64,000 nt of DNA from Corylus avellana (GCF_901000735.1 NC_081546.1:10692152-10756151), one strand, 5' to 3'; counted from the first letter of the stretch, positions 43,897 through 57,049 are shown. The notes: a model not told the origin generated them from the letters alone. Made by a program: numbers and translations.

Positions 43897-44309
43897 GGTC
43901 CATTACAGCGGCCCAATCCACTATTCTATAAGTAGGCCACTGGTCTCTAGCGATTTCTATGGCGTCATTCCGGCAACTTTTTTGGCACAACAGCTTTTCT
44001 GGAGAATTAAAAAAAAAAAATTAAAAAAGAAAAAAAGAAAAAAGAAAACTCTTTCTCTTTCCCAAAATCCTTGAGTTTGAGGGGGGATGTTAAGAATATC
44101 AAGCCCTAGTCTTAGGTCCATTTCAATGGCCCAAGTCCTTCACAGCCTACTGCCACCTACACCTTCCACCAACCACCACTGGCTGCCAATCTCTGGCTTC
44201 CACTCTGGCAACTTTTTTGAAGATCCAAAAAAAAAAAATCTCTTTCTTTCCATTTCTTTTTCTCAAACTGAAGCGTGCACCTTGAGTTTGAAGGAGGATG
44301 TTAAGAATA
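43897..44309 (+). repeat. Imperfect tandem duplication of a copia polypurine-tract region
   Basis: Two diverged copies (about 43897-44098 and 44119-44309) each contain GGTCCATT, GGCAACTTTTTTG, an A-rich run, CTCTTTCT, then CTTGAGTTTGA-GGRGGATG followed by TTAAGAATAT. The second leads into the LTR at 44299. Confidence 0.55.
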
Positions 44310-44532
44310 TATTTGATATTATTATACAACTATTTCTTTCCTTTTGTAATCTATGGTTTCCGTAGTCTACTAGGTTTATCTTTCCTTAGTTTACTAGGTT
44401 TACTTGCTCATCACTCATAACCTCTCTATGAATAGAGATATCTGTATTACTTCATATAATCAGTTTTAATACAATGTAGTACCATTATATGCTTCTGTTC
44501 TTTCTTCCCTCTTTTCTTCAATATATTTAACA
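44299..44532 (+). repeat. Ty1/copia LTR, 234 bp (X2)
   Basis: TGTTAAGAATATATTTG to CAATATATTTAACA, with inverted ends TGTTAA/TTAACA, preceded by a polypurine tract (GAGTTTGAAGGAGGA). Internal TATA-like and poly(A)-type signals are visible. Matching copy 53550-53783. Confidence 0.75.
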
Positions 44533-44690
44533 GTTTTTCTAAGGATGGGAGACATCTGTTAACTTTAGTTAGGAATTATGAAGTGAAAGCAAAGCCAGAA
44601 AGTATTTTATGAAAATATGTTGGCATCAAAGATGATTCTATATCTTGACAGTAAAGTCTTCCTATTATATTGTCATTGCCAATACCCAAA

Positions 44691-46804
44691 TGATAAGTAC
44701 TGAATGTTACACATTCTAACCCCTTAATTCACATATATTAATCACTTACTTTTGTTTTCAGTTGATGTTTTGTGTTGTTTTTGTATTTTCTTGAATTTTT
44801 AGGATTTTAAAGCAAGTTTCAGACTTAAAAGACATTTTCTGGAAAAGCTAGAGACCTGGCATCAAGCGCATGCTAGTTTAAGCTCGAACGCACAAGAAAC
44901 CAGGATCGAATGCAGTCATGCGCTCAAGCGCCCCACCTGCGATAGAGCGCAATCGTGCGCTGGCTAGTAGAGAACATAGTTTGACAGGTTTTTGAATGGT
45001 TTACAAGTCTAGAATCCAACTTGATGTGGTATTTTTGTGACCAAAAATATCAATTATAAAAATTACCACTCGCAATAGAACGAATCCCGTAGGATAGGGC
45101 TATATTGAGGGTGTCAAACCTCAAGGACTGCAGGGGTTTAATTATCAGAATTTAAAAGATTAAAATCAACTTAATTAAGAGTGAATGATTTGTTTGTGTG
45201 AATTTGAAGTGCATAAAATAAACGAAAATAAAAGAAGTAAATGTATGAGAGAGAGAGTAGGGTATTAACTTCACCACAATCCGCACATCAATGGTTAACC
45301 ATATTTAATTCTAGCATTTCATTCTATGCATGTTATAATTGCAACAATAAAACATATAAAAATAATTTCATACAATCAACGGAATAGCATAACCCATCTT
45401 CGATTGGCACGGACCATCTACCTAAATTACACTAAACTAGGGTGTAGTACGATCCGTCTTCCCTAGGCATGGCCGATCTAACCCTATTGATTGCACGCCA
45501 ATTAAGAACCATTGTATAACCATCATTCTTATAATCACAGAAAATAAGAATGATTTGAGTTCAATAATAGTAAAATAATTTCTAAGACATGATAAGAATT
45601 TTACTAATATTGAATTGGAATTTAAAGAACAACTGCATTTAATATGAAGAACAGAAATCAATTGTAGCAATCCTCGAGTTATACAATCAACATGCATAAA
45701 TTGAAAGATTAGAAATTAAATACAATCAAACCATTGTGCTTGGAAAGGGCTACATCAATACCCCACAATTGGGTTTAGCTGCTCATGATCTCCTAAGCTC
45801 CACAGACTATTTTAATAAATTTCTTTTGCTCTAGAAGCAGTGTGTCTGTTTACAATGTTTAGAGCCCTATTTATAGGGAATTGGAAAACTCTAAAACCCT
45901 AGAAATACTCAGAAAGTCGGAAGTCAATCTCCCAGTCCAATTGGGAGACTGAAAACCAAGCCCAAGCTGGAAAAGGAGTCTTGCTGTGCACTGTACGCCC
46001 GTGTAAGTTCGATCCAAGATTTGGTGCGCTCGAGCACAGTGCGCTCGAGCCTAGCTGGTGTGCGCGCGAGCGCAAGTATGCGCTCGATCCTTGGTCGCAG
46101 ACACTCGAGCGCAGGTGCGCTCAATCCCAAGAGTGCTGCGCTCGATCCTAGATCCAGAATGCTCAGCTTTTGATCTTTTAAGCCCATTTTCCAATGGTTT
46201 GTCAAATGAGACCTGAAACACAAAAACAAAACAAAATCAAACAAATAACAATGCTAAGGAATTAACATATGTAAATTAAGGGGTTTGAATGTGTAACATT
46301 CGGCGCTTATCACAACACAACTCGATTTTTGAGTTGTTATGCTACACAAGAATGTCTAGGGTTGTTTAAAACTCTATAAATAGACCCTCAATTTATCCAA
46401 ATTGAGGAGGAGGAGAGAGAGAAGCAGACACAAGCTTTGGGAGAAGATTTGGAGGCTAGAAGGGTTTTTCGGATTTTCTTCTTTTCCTTTTTATTTTTAT
46501 TTATGAGGATGATTTCCATCAAAATTATGTGTAGCTAATACTTTAGTTAGGGCTCTATTGAAGCCCTAATCAAGTCTCTTTAGGATTTCAATATAGGCGC
46601 CTTTGCCACGATTATATTTTGGATAGTTAACTTTGATTATTTCTATGTTATTGAATTGCTCACATGAATGTTCTTGATCATCATATGCATGTGGTATGAA
46701 TTTTTTATTTAAGTCAATTTGAATGACCGAGTCTTGGGCTCAATAGAGTGACAAAAGAACCCCCTCATAGGTTTTTGGATTAATCAACATGGAGAATTGA
46801 GAGT
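44691..46804 (+). repeat. Athila-type LTR interrupted by a solo LTR and truncated by CACTA (X2)
   Basis: Begins TGATAAGTACTGAATG. A degenerate palindrome array lies at 44872-44965; 45022-46317 is an inserted reversed LTR; TATA CTATAAATAG at 46373-46382. It continues with the GGCGCCTTTG region and stops at 46804, where a CACTA end begins, exactly at the position of the first AGTATACACC repeat in related LTRs. Confidence 0.8.
45022..46317 (-). mobile_element. Solo LTR of element A family, target duplication CAACT (X2)
   Basis: Reversed 1,296-bp LTR (TGATGTGG on the left, CTTATCACAACA on the right). CAACT flanks it at 45017-45021 and 46318-46322. Palindrome array 46008-46150, TATA 45867-45876 (minus sense), separation 131 bp. 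No internal sequence, so a recombination product. Confidence 0.92.
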
Positions 46805-47027
46805 CACTACAAAAATTGTGAGAATTTCTGACTAGAGGTTTTTGACATGTCAATGGTATTGACACGTCAAAAACCCCTTTTGACATGTCAATGGTATTGA
46901 CACGTCAAAAACCCCTTTTGACATGTCAATGGTATTGACACGTCAAAAACCCCTTTTGACGTTTAGCAACGGTTAAAAAGGGGGATGTCAAAAATCCCAG
47001 ATTTTTGATGTGTCGACAGTGACACGT
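46805..47027. mobile_element. CACTA terminus fragment (X2), with three 38-bp repeats
   Basis: Starts CACTACAAAAATTGTGAG. The 38-bp unit beginning TTTTGACATGTCAATGG occurs three times at 46840-46877, 46878-46915 and 46916-46953. Runs into the gap at 47028. Confidence 0.88.
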
Positions 47028-47127
47028 NNNNNNNNNNNNNNNNNNNNNNNNNNNNNNNNNNNNNNNNNNNNNNNNNNNNNNNNNNNNNNNNNNNNNNNNN
47101 NNNNNNNNNNNNNNNNNNNNNNNNNNN
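47028..47127. other. Assembly gap, 100 N
   Basis: Sequence to the right (47128) restarts at a point equivalent to 37635, so the contigs on either side overlap for over 9 kb. Confidence 0.95.
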
Positions 47128-48233
47128 ATTCTCTTCTATCCCCAAAATTTTACTCCGTGCATAACCCTCCATAATTCTCATCTTCCTCGCTACAATTTGG
47201 GAGCATTTTAAGAGAATTTGACTGTTGCATTCTGTGAAGCGATTGAGGAGATTAGGTTAATTTACAGTAGCAGTATAACATGGAGTGAGCTAATATATAA
47301 TCTTAGCTAGAATCCTATATTGATGTGAAAAATCCTAGTCGTCATTTTTGAAAGTGTAATAGATTTTGTAAAGTTACTAAATGAAAATTGATTTCAGTGA
47401 GTAAACTCTTATTTTGACATACCCTAAGGACCTATAAATTATTTTTATACCATAGTGAGTGATTTCTAATTTAGGCTAACCACGGGAATTTATAAATTAT
47501 TTTTTATACCACAAGAAGTAATTTGTAATTTAGGCCAACCATAGAGACTAATTTTGCATTTATCTCTTAATATAATTGGACATTACATTTGATAAGACTA
47601 TAACTTATCAATCATGATGATTTATCTTGATCATGTGAAGTACTAGAGATTTGATAGATATGTTTGTGTGATTACAATGTATTGAACGAACCACATGAGT
47701 TCTTGTTCTATCATAATGACTGTCAATATTAATAACATGAACTCATGACTACTTATAGCGTTGACTCTCAATCTTGAGAGAAATGTGAAGTGAAGTTCAC
47801 TTCGACACAATTGTTACTGTGCACAACAATGATGAATAATATGGAATCGAAAATAGTGAGATGAAGAGAAAAATCAAGACACAAATTTACATGGTTCGGC
47901 AATATGGTTACGTCCACAAGAGAGTGCAGCTATATTTTACAATTCAATAATTTAGGGTTACAACTTAACATTCTTATTGGAAAACCCTAATTGTAAGTAT
48001 TTTAGAAAACCCCAAAATACCCTCCACAACCTATTTGTCCCCAGGCCCACATAAACCTAATTACACCTAATGGGCCAGTAGTTTCAGTATCACTCTCTAT
48101 GCCTGAGAGCATATAAGCCACTTATTCGAACAATCTCCACCTTGGTGAGTATTCACCTCTTCGAAGATAATCAAGTATTGGGCCTTCACATTGAACTAAT
48201 AGTTTTGGGGATCACCCTTCTCTCCTCTCCTTT

Positions 48234-49403
48234 CTAGCACCTAGAGACATTTGTCAAGTCCAAGCAATGCTTGAATTTGTCTACGATAACAGGCTTCATA
48301 AATATGTCTGTTGTATGCTCAGAAGTGTGAATCTTCTCAAGAAACAATTCACCTCTAGCAACCAAGTCCCTAATCTTTTGAGACCTCACATCAATATGCT
48401 TGGTTCTCGTATGATACACCTGGTTCTTTGCCAAGTAAATGGCACTCTGACTATCACAATACAATGGAACTCCACTTACTGAATACCTAGCTCCCTAACT
48501 AACCTTGTGAGCCACAAAGCTTCCTTTGCAACCTTAGCCACCACTATGTACTCCGCCTCTGTCGTGGACATTGCAACCGTGGATTGGATCATCATAAACC
48601 ACCAACAAATGGGTCCTCCTACAAGAGTGAACACGTAACCTGTGGTCGATCTCTTATCATCCAAATCCCCTGCATAATCTACATCCACGTACCCCACAAT
48701 TGACAAATCACCCTTATGTTTGACAAAAGTGATGTCATAGTCTGTAGTATATTTGAAGTATCTGAAAATCCATTTGACTACATCCTAGTGTTGTCTCATT
48801 GGATTTGCCATGTACTTGCTCACCACACTGATTGTATTAGCAAATTTGGCTTGGTATATAACATAGCGTACATCAAACACCCCACTACACTCATATATGG
48901 GACCTTAAACATGTCTTTAGTTTCTTCAACTGCCTTTGGACACTATGAGGTAGACAAATAGAAGTGATTCGCTAAAGGTGTACTCATTGGTTTCGTATTA
49001 TCCATGCTAAGCCTCTCCAACACCTTCTTCAAATAGCCAGCTTAAAATAGCCACAATCTCTTGGCATCCCTGTCGCTACGAATTTCCATCCCAAGAATCT
49101 TCTTGGCTGCACCCAAATCCGTCATGTCAAATTCTCTACTCGAGAAAACCTTTAGCTTGTTGACCTCCACTATACTCATAGCTACAATAAGCATATCATC
49201 CACGTACCCTAACAGAAAAACAAATGAGCCATCATCAAGGCTCCTTACATACACAAAACAGTCATATTCACATCTCATGTATCCAATTCTAATCATGTAG
49301 GAGTCAAACCGCTTATACGATTGCCTTGGAGACTACTTCATCCCATAAAGTGACTTATTCAATTTACAGACCAAGTTCTCCTGTCCAGGTTGACCGAACC
49401 CTT
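48234..49403 (-). pseudogene. Ty1/copia reverse transcriptase-RNase H (X3)
   Basis: Same as the X2 copy with small changes: FLLGYVDDMLIVAMS (49296-49042 frame), VGYVDVDYAGDLDDKRSTTG and STTEAEYIVVAK (48706-48476), CDSQSAIYLAKNQVYHTRTK (48464-48234). An extra stop appears near 49040 (LAI-stop where X2 has a Gln-like codon). The associated reversed LTR start ends at 48132. Cut at 49403 by family D. Confidence 0.88.
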
Positions 49404-50904
49404 TGATGTGGTCTTTTTGTGTGCAAAAATATCAATAATAAAAATAGCACTGACAATAGTATGAATCCTTGTATGATAGGGCTATATTGAATCTCAAGGA
49501 TTGCGCAGGTGTTGTTATTAAGCTTATCAAGATTAAATATAACTTAATTCAAAAGATGATTGTTTTGTTTTTCTTTTATAAAAGTAAAAATAAAAGTAAA
49601 AATAAAGATAAATAACAATGAGAGAAAGAATATGGGTTGATTTCACCATTAATCGCATAACAATGGTCAATCATAAATTAATAAGGAAAATTAATACCAT
49701 GCATGATATAGGGCTCGTCTCATTCGAGTAGTCAAGAAAATACTATAATTAAGAAATAAATATAATCCATCTTCGATTGGCATGGACCGTTTGCCTAACC
49801 TCCAGATGCGGTACGGTCCTTCTTCCCTAGGCATGGACTATCAAATCGCTTAATCAGTTACATGCAATCAAGGAGTAAGCAAAACTCATCTTCGGGTCGT
49901 ATGAATTGTTTACCTAAATTACACTAACCTAGGCTGTAGAATCATTCGACTTCCCTAGGCATGGACTATCAAACCCTCTTGATCATATGTTAGTTAAAAC
50001 CGTTGTATAATAATCATTCATATAATCACAGAAAATATGAAGGATTGAGTTCAACCAAAATAAAAAGTTTTTTAAGACAAGAGAAAAATTTAATAATGAT
50101 TGCGTATAAACTTTAAAACCAAATCTCTAAGTTATACAACCATCATGCATATAGAAAATTCTTAAATTAAAAATACAATTAAACCATTGTTACTTGGAAA
50201 GGGCTACATCAACACCCTATTATAAATTTAGCTGCTTATGGTGGTGCTAGAATGGTCTCCAGCCATGTTCATCTTCTCATCAACTCTTCAAGCTTCCAAG
50301 AAGATATTTTCTGTTTAAAACTAAGCACACATTCTATGCAAAACCTAGAGGCCTATTTCTAAGGTATAAAAAAAATCCTAGAAGCCTTAGAAATCCCAGA
50401 AAAATCATGCTTCAATCTCCTAGTCCAATTAGAAAGAAATCCTAGTACAAATAGGAATAGAATTTATCCAGATATTTGTCCTTACATTACAAGATGATTT
50501 TTGTATAGCAAACGTCCGAAGTAGGAAAATCTTATTTTACATTGAATTATATTATTTTGAGTTAGATTTCCAATGCCATTAATTTCACCTCAATCTGATT
50601 CTTGAGCTGAAAGTTATGGTCAAAATACTGAGATGTGTGCAGAATCCAAAATTTAATCCAATCTGATTTTAACTCCAATTAGAGAAATTCTAATTTAATT
50701 ATTTCCTTCATTTGATTAAACTTAATCACATTATATAGGTCCTTTCAAAATGTGCTATTAGCCCAAAATAAATGGAATTTCTTGCATTTTTATTAAAAAC
50801 CTGAAAACACTAAAACAACAACTAAATCAAATAGATAACAGTGCTAAGGAATTAATATATGTGAGTTAAGGAGTTTGAATGTGCAACATTCGACGCTTAT
50901 CACA
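49404..50904 (-). repeat. Family D 3' LTR (X3)
   Basis: TGATGTGGTC to CGCTTATCACA with the polypurine tract complement on the right. Counterpart of 39911-41412. Confidence 0.85.
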
Positions 50905-53262
50905 CCCCCAAACTTACATATTGCTAGTCCCTTATCAATACATGATTGAAACTAAACTGAAAAACAAATAACTAATTCTTTTTTTCGTGGGATGTATGAT
51001 TGCATTTAATGCAAAATGAACTAACACATAATTATGAAGCTTGAAAATAATTCTAACATAAATAATTAAGCATCTTATAATTTATTGGACTTCATATCAA
51101 ATGAAACAACCGAGGCATAAATTTTGTTTTTATTCATCCAATAAGCCACCCAACTGTATTCAAGATATTAAAAACAAACATAATTGGTCTCAAATTTCAT
51201 GCCTCATAAACATGTGCCAGTGTGCTCATGGTAAATCAAATTTAAACGAGAAGCATCTCATGTTTTCAAAAGCAAATAACAAGAGTCAAATTTCTTAGTT
51301 ACATGATCATATGTTCAAAACTTTAAGCCCACCAGTAAAATTCTAATCAAACTTAAAGCTCAATCACATGCTTAAGAATAACATAACAAAAATATGGGAC
51401 AATGTTTTGTTCTTCCATTCCTCCAAACTTGAATCACATATCGTCTCCAATGTGTGTATAGAACTGAAAAACAAGAGCAAGATGATAGGAATACCTGAAT
51501 TAGCAGATGTGGGGCAAATCATACCCCCAAACTTGAGTCTAAAATCACCAGTCCTGCAAAACGAAGTGACACTTCAATCTAGTACCAGTCAATTGTAGTG
51601 GATTATTGTCAAAATATAATCAAATTGTAAAAGGCCAGAACAACAATAGAAAAAATAAACCTGGATGGAAATCATGTACCTTGATGGAGTGAGGTTCGAG
51701 TGCCTAAGGCCTATGCTCGAACCAATGAAGCTCACTCATCAAGTCAAAATATATGGGATCTGCTACGTAAACAGAGTCCTCATCCTTGATATCCTTAATG
51801 CTCTGTGTATATCGTCCCACGAAAATCAATTAATTGGTATTTGAGTCCATGGTTCGCTTCCCAGCCTTGTCTCTCACAAAACAAGACTCAGGGATCATAA
51901 CACCTCTTAGGAGAGAGTACATTGGAAGACTTTTAACTATAGGATAGAGATAGCAATAACTAAAATCACAACCACAATAACTAGATTAATAAGAAAGCAT
52001 CATAACATAGATAGATACTTAAATGTATCGGTCAACGACCAGTCACCAAAATATTACAGACCACAAGAAATAACATCAATGCCTAAACCAAAGTAAAGCT
52101 AATATAATTACAATCTCAATCATCTCCAATCGGGTGGATACTCCATCGTCTCACAAGAATTTGAGCCACACTGGGTCCAGATCCTCAAAAATGACTTGAA
52201 TTAGGTCCTTCCCTACAACAAGTTGGTTGTCCGAATTCATCATTTGCTAAGCTAGCTAAACCACGCAATTTATACATAATGGTGGGGGGAAAATACAAGG
52301 AATAAGTCTAAAGACTTAGTAAGTAAAAATGCAAATAGTACTTATGCCATTTAATGATGAACTCTAGTTGGTAAATTATGCAGCGTTTTGCCACGTGCCA
52401 CCGCCTTCTTTCGATTAGTTTTGTTGCCACACCATTCAGAAGAACCTCCATTGGCCGCCACAATTCTATCCAGCCTGCCTCCAACGGGCCTCAAACGCAC
52501 CCCCACGCCCCTGTAGAAGAATTTACGCTTGGGCTTCATGCGCCATAGTAGCTCCGCCTGAAAGCGTGTGTAACACACACACCGAGAGTTTTGTTGCTCT
52601 TTTCCTACAGCCACGTGTCACCAGAGAGATTGCCATGGCAGCACCTCTACCACATCCCTCAGTGCCATGCCATGTCACCACACATTGCCACTTTAACTCG
52701 TCTGCCACATCAGCACCTTGTTAGGCTTGGCTTTGAGAGTCTTGTTTGACTTTGACTTTGACATCTCCTAGGGTTGACCACGTGTTTCCTACTCAAATTT
52801 TCAAGCCCCTTTCAACTAATCCACTTATGCCTTGCTAATCGTTGTCATCACCGATCACTTTCGTTGCTCCTAGGCCATTGATCCATTACTATTTTCAAAT
52901 TTTTGGGTTAGACAGATCCTTTCAACGGTCCAGGGGTTTTCGAGTGTGACTAGCCCCTTCAATTGGTCCTTTTCTCTTAGTTTAGCCGACAAGGTGAGAC
53001 GCTCTAGGGGTTTTTAGCCAAATACGACCATTTTCTCTCTACTCAGTGACCTGGTCAGCTAGTCCATTACTAGTATATGGTTTTCAAGTCAAACTACCAC
53101 TAAGTGAACCAAGCTCCCCCTTAAATGCGTGGCTCAATTCAGTCAAGGTCCATTACAGCGGCCCAATCCACTATTCTATAAGTAGGCCACCGGTCTCTAG
53201 CGATTTCTATGGCGTCATTCTGGCAACTTTTTTGGAACAACAGCTTTTCTGGAGAATTAAAA

Positions 53263-53293
<31 letters not shown>

Positions 53294-53549
53294 AGAAAAC
53301 CCTTTCTCTTTCCCAAAATCCTTGAGTTTGAGGGGGGATGTTAAGAATATCAAGCCCTAGTCTCAGGCCCATTTCAATGGCCAAAGTCCTTCACAGCCTA
53401 CTACCACCTACACCTTCCACCAACCACCACTGGCTGCCAATCTCTGGCTTCCACTCTGGCAACTTTTTCGAAGATCCAAAAAAAAAGAATCTCTTTCTTT
53501 CCATTTCTTTTTCTCAAACTCAAGCGTGCACCTTGAGTTTGAAGGAGGA
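50905..53549. repeat. Family D internal region and reversed LTR-like region (X3)
   Basis: Counterpart of 41413-44298. Lacks 241 bp present at 41640-41880 (junction at about 51131/51132). It includes the GCCACGTG cluster (about 52381-52720) and the duplicated polypurine-tract region. No gene recognised. Confidence 0.6.
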
Positions 53550-53783
53550 TGTTAAGAATATATTTGATATTATTATACGACTATTTCTTTCCTTTTTTAA
53601 TCTATGGTTTCCTTAGTCTACTAGGTTTATATCTCCTTAGTTTACTAGGTTTACTTGCTCATCACTCATAACCTCTCTATGAATAGAGATATCTGTATTA
53701 CTTCATATAATCAGTTTTAATACAATGTAGTACCATTATATGCTTCTGTTCTTTCTTCCCTCTTTTCTTCAATATATTTAACA
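53550..53783 (+). repeat. Ty1/copia LTR, 234 bp (X3)
   Basis: Counterpart of 44299-44532, same ends. Confidence 0.75.
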
Positions 53784-53941
53784 GTTTTTCTAAGGATGGG
53801 AGACATCTGTTAACTTTAGTTAGGAATTATGAAGTGAAAGCAAAGCCAAAAAGTATTTTATGAAAATATGTTGGCATCAAAGATGATTCTATATCTTGAC
53901 AGTAAAGTCTTCCTATTATATTGTCATTGCCAATACCCAAA

Positions 53942-56055
53942 TGATAAGTACTGAATGTTACACATTCTAACCCCTTAATTCACATATATTAATCACTTAC
54001 TTTTGTTTTCAGTTGATGTTTTGTGTTGTTTTTGTATTTTCTTGAATTTTTAGGATTTTAAAGCAAGTTTCAGACTTAAAAGACATTTTCTGGAAAAGCT
54101 AGAGACCTGGCATCAAGCGCATGCTAGTTTAAGCTCGAACGCACAAGAAACCAGGATCGAATGCAGTCATGCGCTCAAGCGCCCCACCTGCGATAGAGCG
54201 CAATCGTGCGCTGGCTAGTAGAGAACATAGTTTGACAGGTTTTTGAATGGTTTACAAGTCTAGAATCCAACTTGATGTGGTATTTTTGTGACCAAAAATA
54301 TCAATTATAAAAATTACCACTCGCAATAGAACGAATCCCGTAGGATAGGGCTATATTGAGGGTGTCAAACCTCAAGGACTGCAGGGGTTTAATTATCAGA
54401 ATTTAAAAGATTAAAATCAACTTAATTAAGAGTGAATGATTTGTTTGTGTGAATTTGAAGTGCATAAAATAAACGAAAATAAAAGAAGTAAATGTATGAG
54501 AGAGAGAGTAGGGTATTAACTTCACCACAATCCGCACATCAATGGTTAACCATATTTAATTCTAGCATTTCATTCTATGCATGTTATAATTGCAACAATA
54601 AAACATATAAAAATAATTTCATACAATCAACGGAATAGCATAACCCATCTTCGATTGGCACGGACCATCTACCTAAATTACACTAAACTAGGGTGTAGTA
54701 CGATCCGTCTTCCCTAGGCATGGCCGATCTAACCCTATTGATTGCACGCCAATTAAGAACCATTGTATAACCATCATTCTTATAATCACAGAAAATAAGA
54801 ATGATTTGAGTTCAATAATAGTAAAATAATTTCTAAGACATGATAAGAATTTTACTAATATTGAATTGGAATTTAAAGAACAACTGCATTTAATATGAAG
54901 AACAGAAATCAATTGTAGCAATCCTCGAGTTATACAATCAACATGCATAAATTGAAAGACTAGAAATTAAATACAATCAAACCATTGTGCTTGGAAAGGG
55001 CTACATCAATACCCCACAATTGGGTTTAGCTGCTCATGATCTCCTAAGCTCCACAGACTATTTTACTGAATTTCTTCTGCTCTAGAAGTAGTGTGTCTGT
55101 TTACAATGTTTAGAACCCTATTTATAGGGAATTGGAAAACCCTAAAACCCTAGAAATACTCAGAAAGTCGGAAGTCAGTCTCCCAGTCCAATTGGGAGAC
55201 TGAAAACCAAGCCCAAGCTGGAAAAGGAGTCTTGTTGTGCACTATACGCTCGTGTGAGCTCGATCCAAGATTTGGTGCGCTCGAGCACAGTGCGCTCGAG
55301 CCTAGCTGGTGTGCGCGCGAGCGCAAGTATGCGCTCGATCCTTGGTCGCAGACACTCGAGCGCAGGTGCGCTCAATCCCAAGAGTGCTGCGCTCGATCCT
55401 AGATCCAGAATGCTCAGCTTTTGATCTTTTAAGCCCATTTTCCAATGGTTTGTCAAATGAGACCTGAAACACAAAAACAAAACAAAATCAAACAAATAAC
55501 AATGCTAAGGAATTAACATATGTAAATTAAGGGGCTTGAATGTGCAACATTCGGCGCTTATCACATCTCAACTCGATTTTTGAGTTGTTATGCTACACAA
55601 GAATGTCTAGGGTTGTTTCAAACTCTATAAATAGACCCTCAATTTATCCAAATTGAGGAGGAGGAGAGAGAGAAGCAGACACAAGCTTTGGGAGAAGATT
55701 TGGAGGCTAGAAGGGTTTTTCGGATTTTCTTCTTTTCCTTTTTATTTTTATTTATGAGGATGATTTCCATCAAAATTATGTGTAGCTAATACTTTAGTTA
55801 GGGCTCTATTGAAGCCCTAATCAAGTCTCTTTAGGATTTCAATATAGGCGCCTTTGCCACGATTATATTTTGGATAGTTAACTTTGATTATTTCTATGTT
55901 ATTGAATTGCTCACATGAATGTGCTTGATCATCATATGCATGTGGTATGGATTTTTTATTTAAGTCAATTTGAATGACCGAGTCTTGGGCTTAATAGAGT
56001 GACAAAAGAACCCCATCATAGGTTTTTGGATTAATCAACATGGAGAATTGAGAGT
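53942..56055 (+). repeat. Athila-type LTR interrupted by a solo LTR and truncated by CACTA (X3)
   Basis: Counterpart of 44691-46804. Last bases before the CACTA end are GAGAGT. Confidence 0.8.
54273..55568 (-). mobile_element. Solo LTR of element A family, target duplication CAACT (X3)
   Basis: Same insertion as 45022-46317, flanked by CAACT at 54268-54272 and 55569-55573. Palindrome array 55259-55401; TATA 55118-55127 (minus sense). Confidence 0.92.
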
Positions 56056-56094
56056 CACTACAAAAATTGTGAGAATTTCTGACTAGAGGTTTTT

Positions 56095-56340
56095 GACATG
56101 TCAATGGTATTGACACGTCAAAAACCCCTTTTGACGTTTAGCAACGGTTAAAAAGGGGGATGTCAAAAATCCCAGATTTTTGACGTGTTAACAGTGACAC
56201 GTCAAAAACTTTTGACGTGTTGGGAGGAACACGTCAAAAAAACAATTTTTCACGTGTCAGTTTTGACACGTCAAAAATATTTTGATCTGTCAATTCTGAC
56301 ACGTCAAAAAATTTTTTTGACGTGTCGATTTTGACACGTC
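56095..56340. promoter_or_regulatory. Left subterminal hairpin array of CACTA
   Basis: Six inverted pairs: 56095-56119, 56182-56203, 56214-56235, 56251-56272, 56284-56305 and 56319-56340. The last five are 22 nt each, of the form GACGTGTY-N6-RACACGTC. They are separated by A/T runs. By analogy with En/Spm, transposase-partner proteins bind subterminal repeats of this kind. Confidence 0.75.
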
Positions 56341-56374
56341 AAAAAATATATATAATTTTTTTTTTAATAAAAAA

Positions 56375-56990
56375 TAATTACAATATTCCAATTCCTGATA
56401 TTCCAATACAATAATTCCAATAATCCATAATCCAATACATAATCCACATACATAATCCAATCCAATACATAATCCAACCCAATCCAATCCAATGCATAAT
56501 CCACATACATAATACACATCCATAATACACATACATAATCCAATCCATAATCTACATACATAATCCAATCCAATCCATAATCCACATACATAATACACAT
56601 CCATAATCCACATACATAATCCAATCCAATACCTAATCCAATCCAATACATAATCCAATCCAATCCAATACATAATCTACATACATAATACACATCCATA
56701 ATCCACATACATAATCCAATCCATAATCCAATACATAATCCAATCCAATCCATAATCCATATACATAATCCGATCCATAATCCACATACATAATCCAATC
56801 CAATACCTAATCCAATCCAATCCAATCCATAATCCACATCCATAATACACATCCATAATACACATCCATAATCCACATACATAATTCAATCCATAATCCA
56901 CATACATAATCTAATCCAATCCATAATCCAATACATAATCAAATCCATAATCTCTAATACATAATCCACCAAAAACATCTAACTAGAAGG
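56375..56990. repeat. ATAATCC/AATCC minisatellite inside CACTA
   Basis: About 600 bp built from AATCC, ATAATCC and ACATACATAATCC units in irregular order. The minus strand stays open in all three frames for long stretches (56290-56673, 56364-56882, 56677-56907), translating to Tyr/Trp/Ile/Gly/Asp-rich repeats such as GLDYVCGLW. These are treated as a by-product of the repeat, not genes. Confidence 0.85.
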
Positions 56991-57049
56991 AGCCATTTGA
57001 AAATGCTAATAGGATTGTGAATTTCACATGCAACATTTCACAGCAAGTT

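Larger units (their letters stand above)
37635..47027. repeat. Composite block, copy X2
   Basis: Matches 47128-56202 nearly base for base. Offset is 9,493 up to 41639 and 9,251 after it, because the second copy lacks 241 bp (41640-41880). A further 76 bp differ at the end (three versus one 38-bp unit). It ends at the gap 47028. Confidence 0.93.
47128..56202. repeat. Composite block, copy X3
   Basis: Near-identical to 37635-47027. It contains in order: foldback element right part (47128-47567), copia LTR and RT-RNase H, family D LTR and internal region, reversed LTR-like region (to about 53130), copia LTR, interrupted Athila LTR with solo LTR, and CACTA start. Confidence 0.93.

Noticed and set aside
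56290..56907. Three minus-strand frames of 127, 172 and 76 codons rich in Tyr, Trp, Ile and Gly
   Set aside because: They are the translation of a tandem AATCC-type repeat, which has no stop in these frames by composition.
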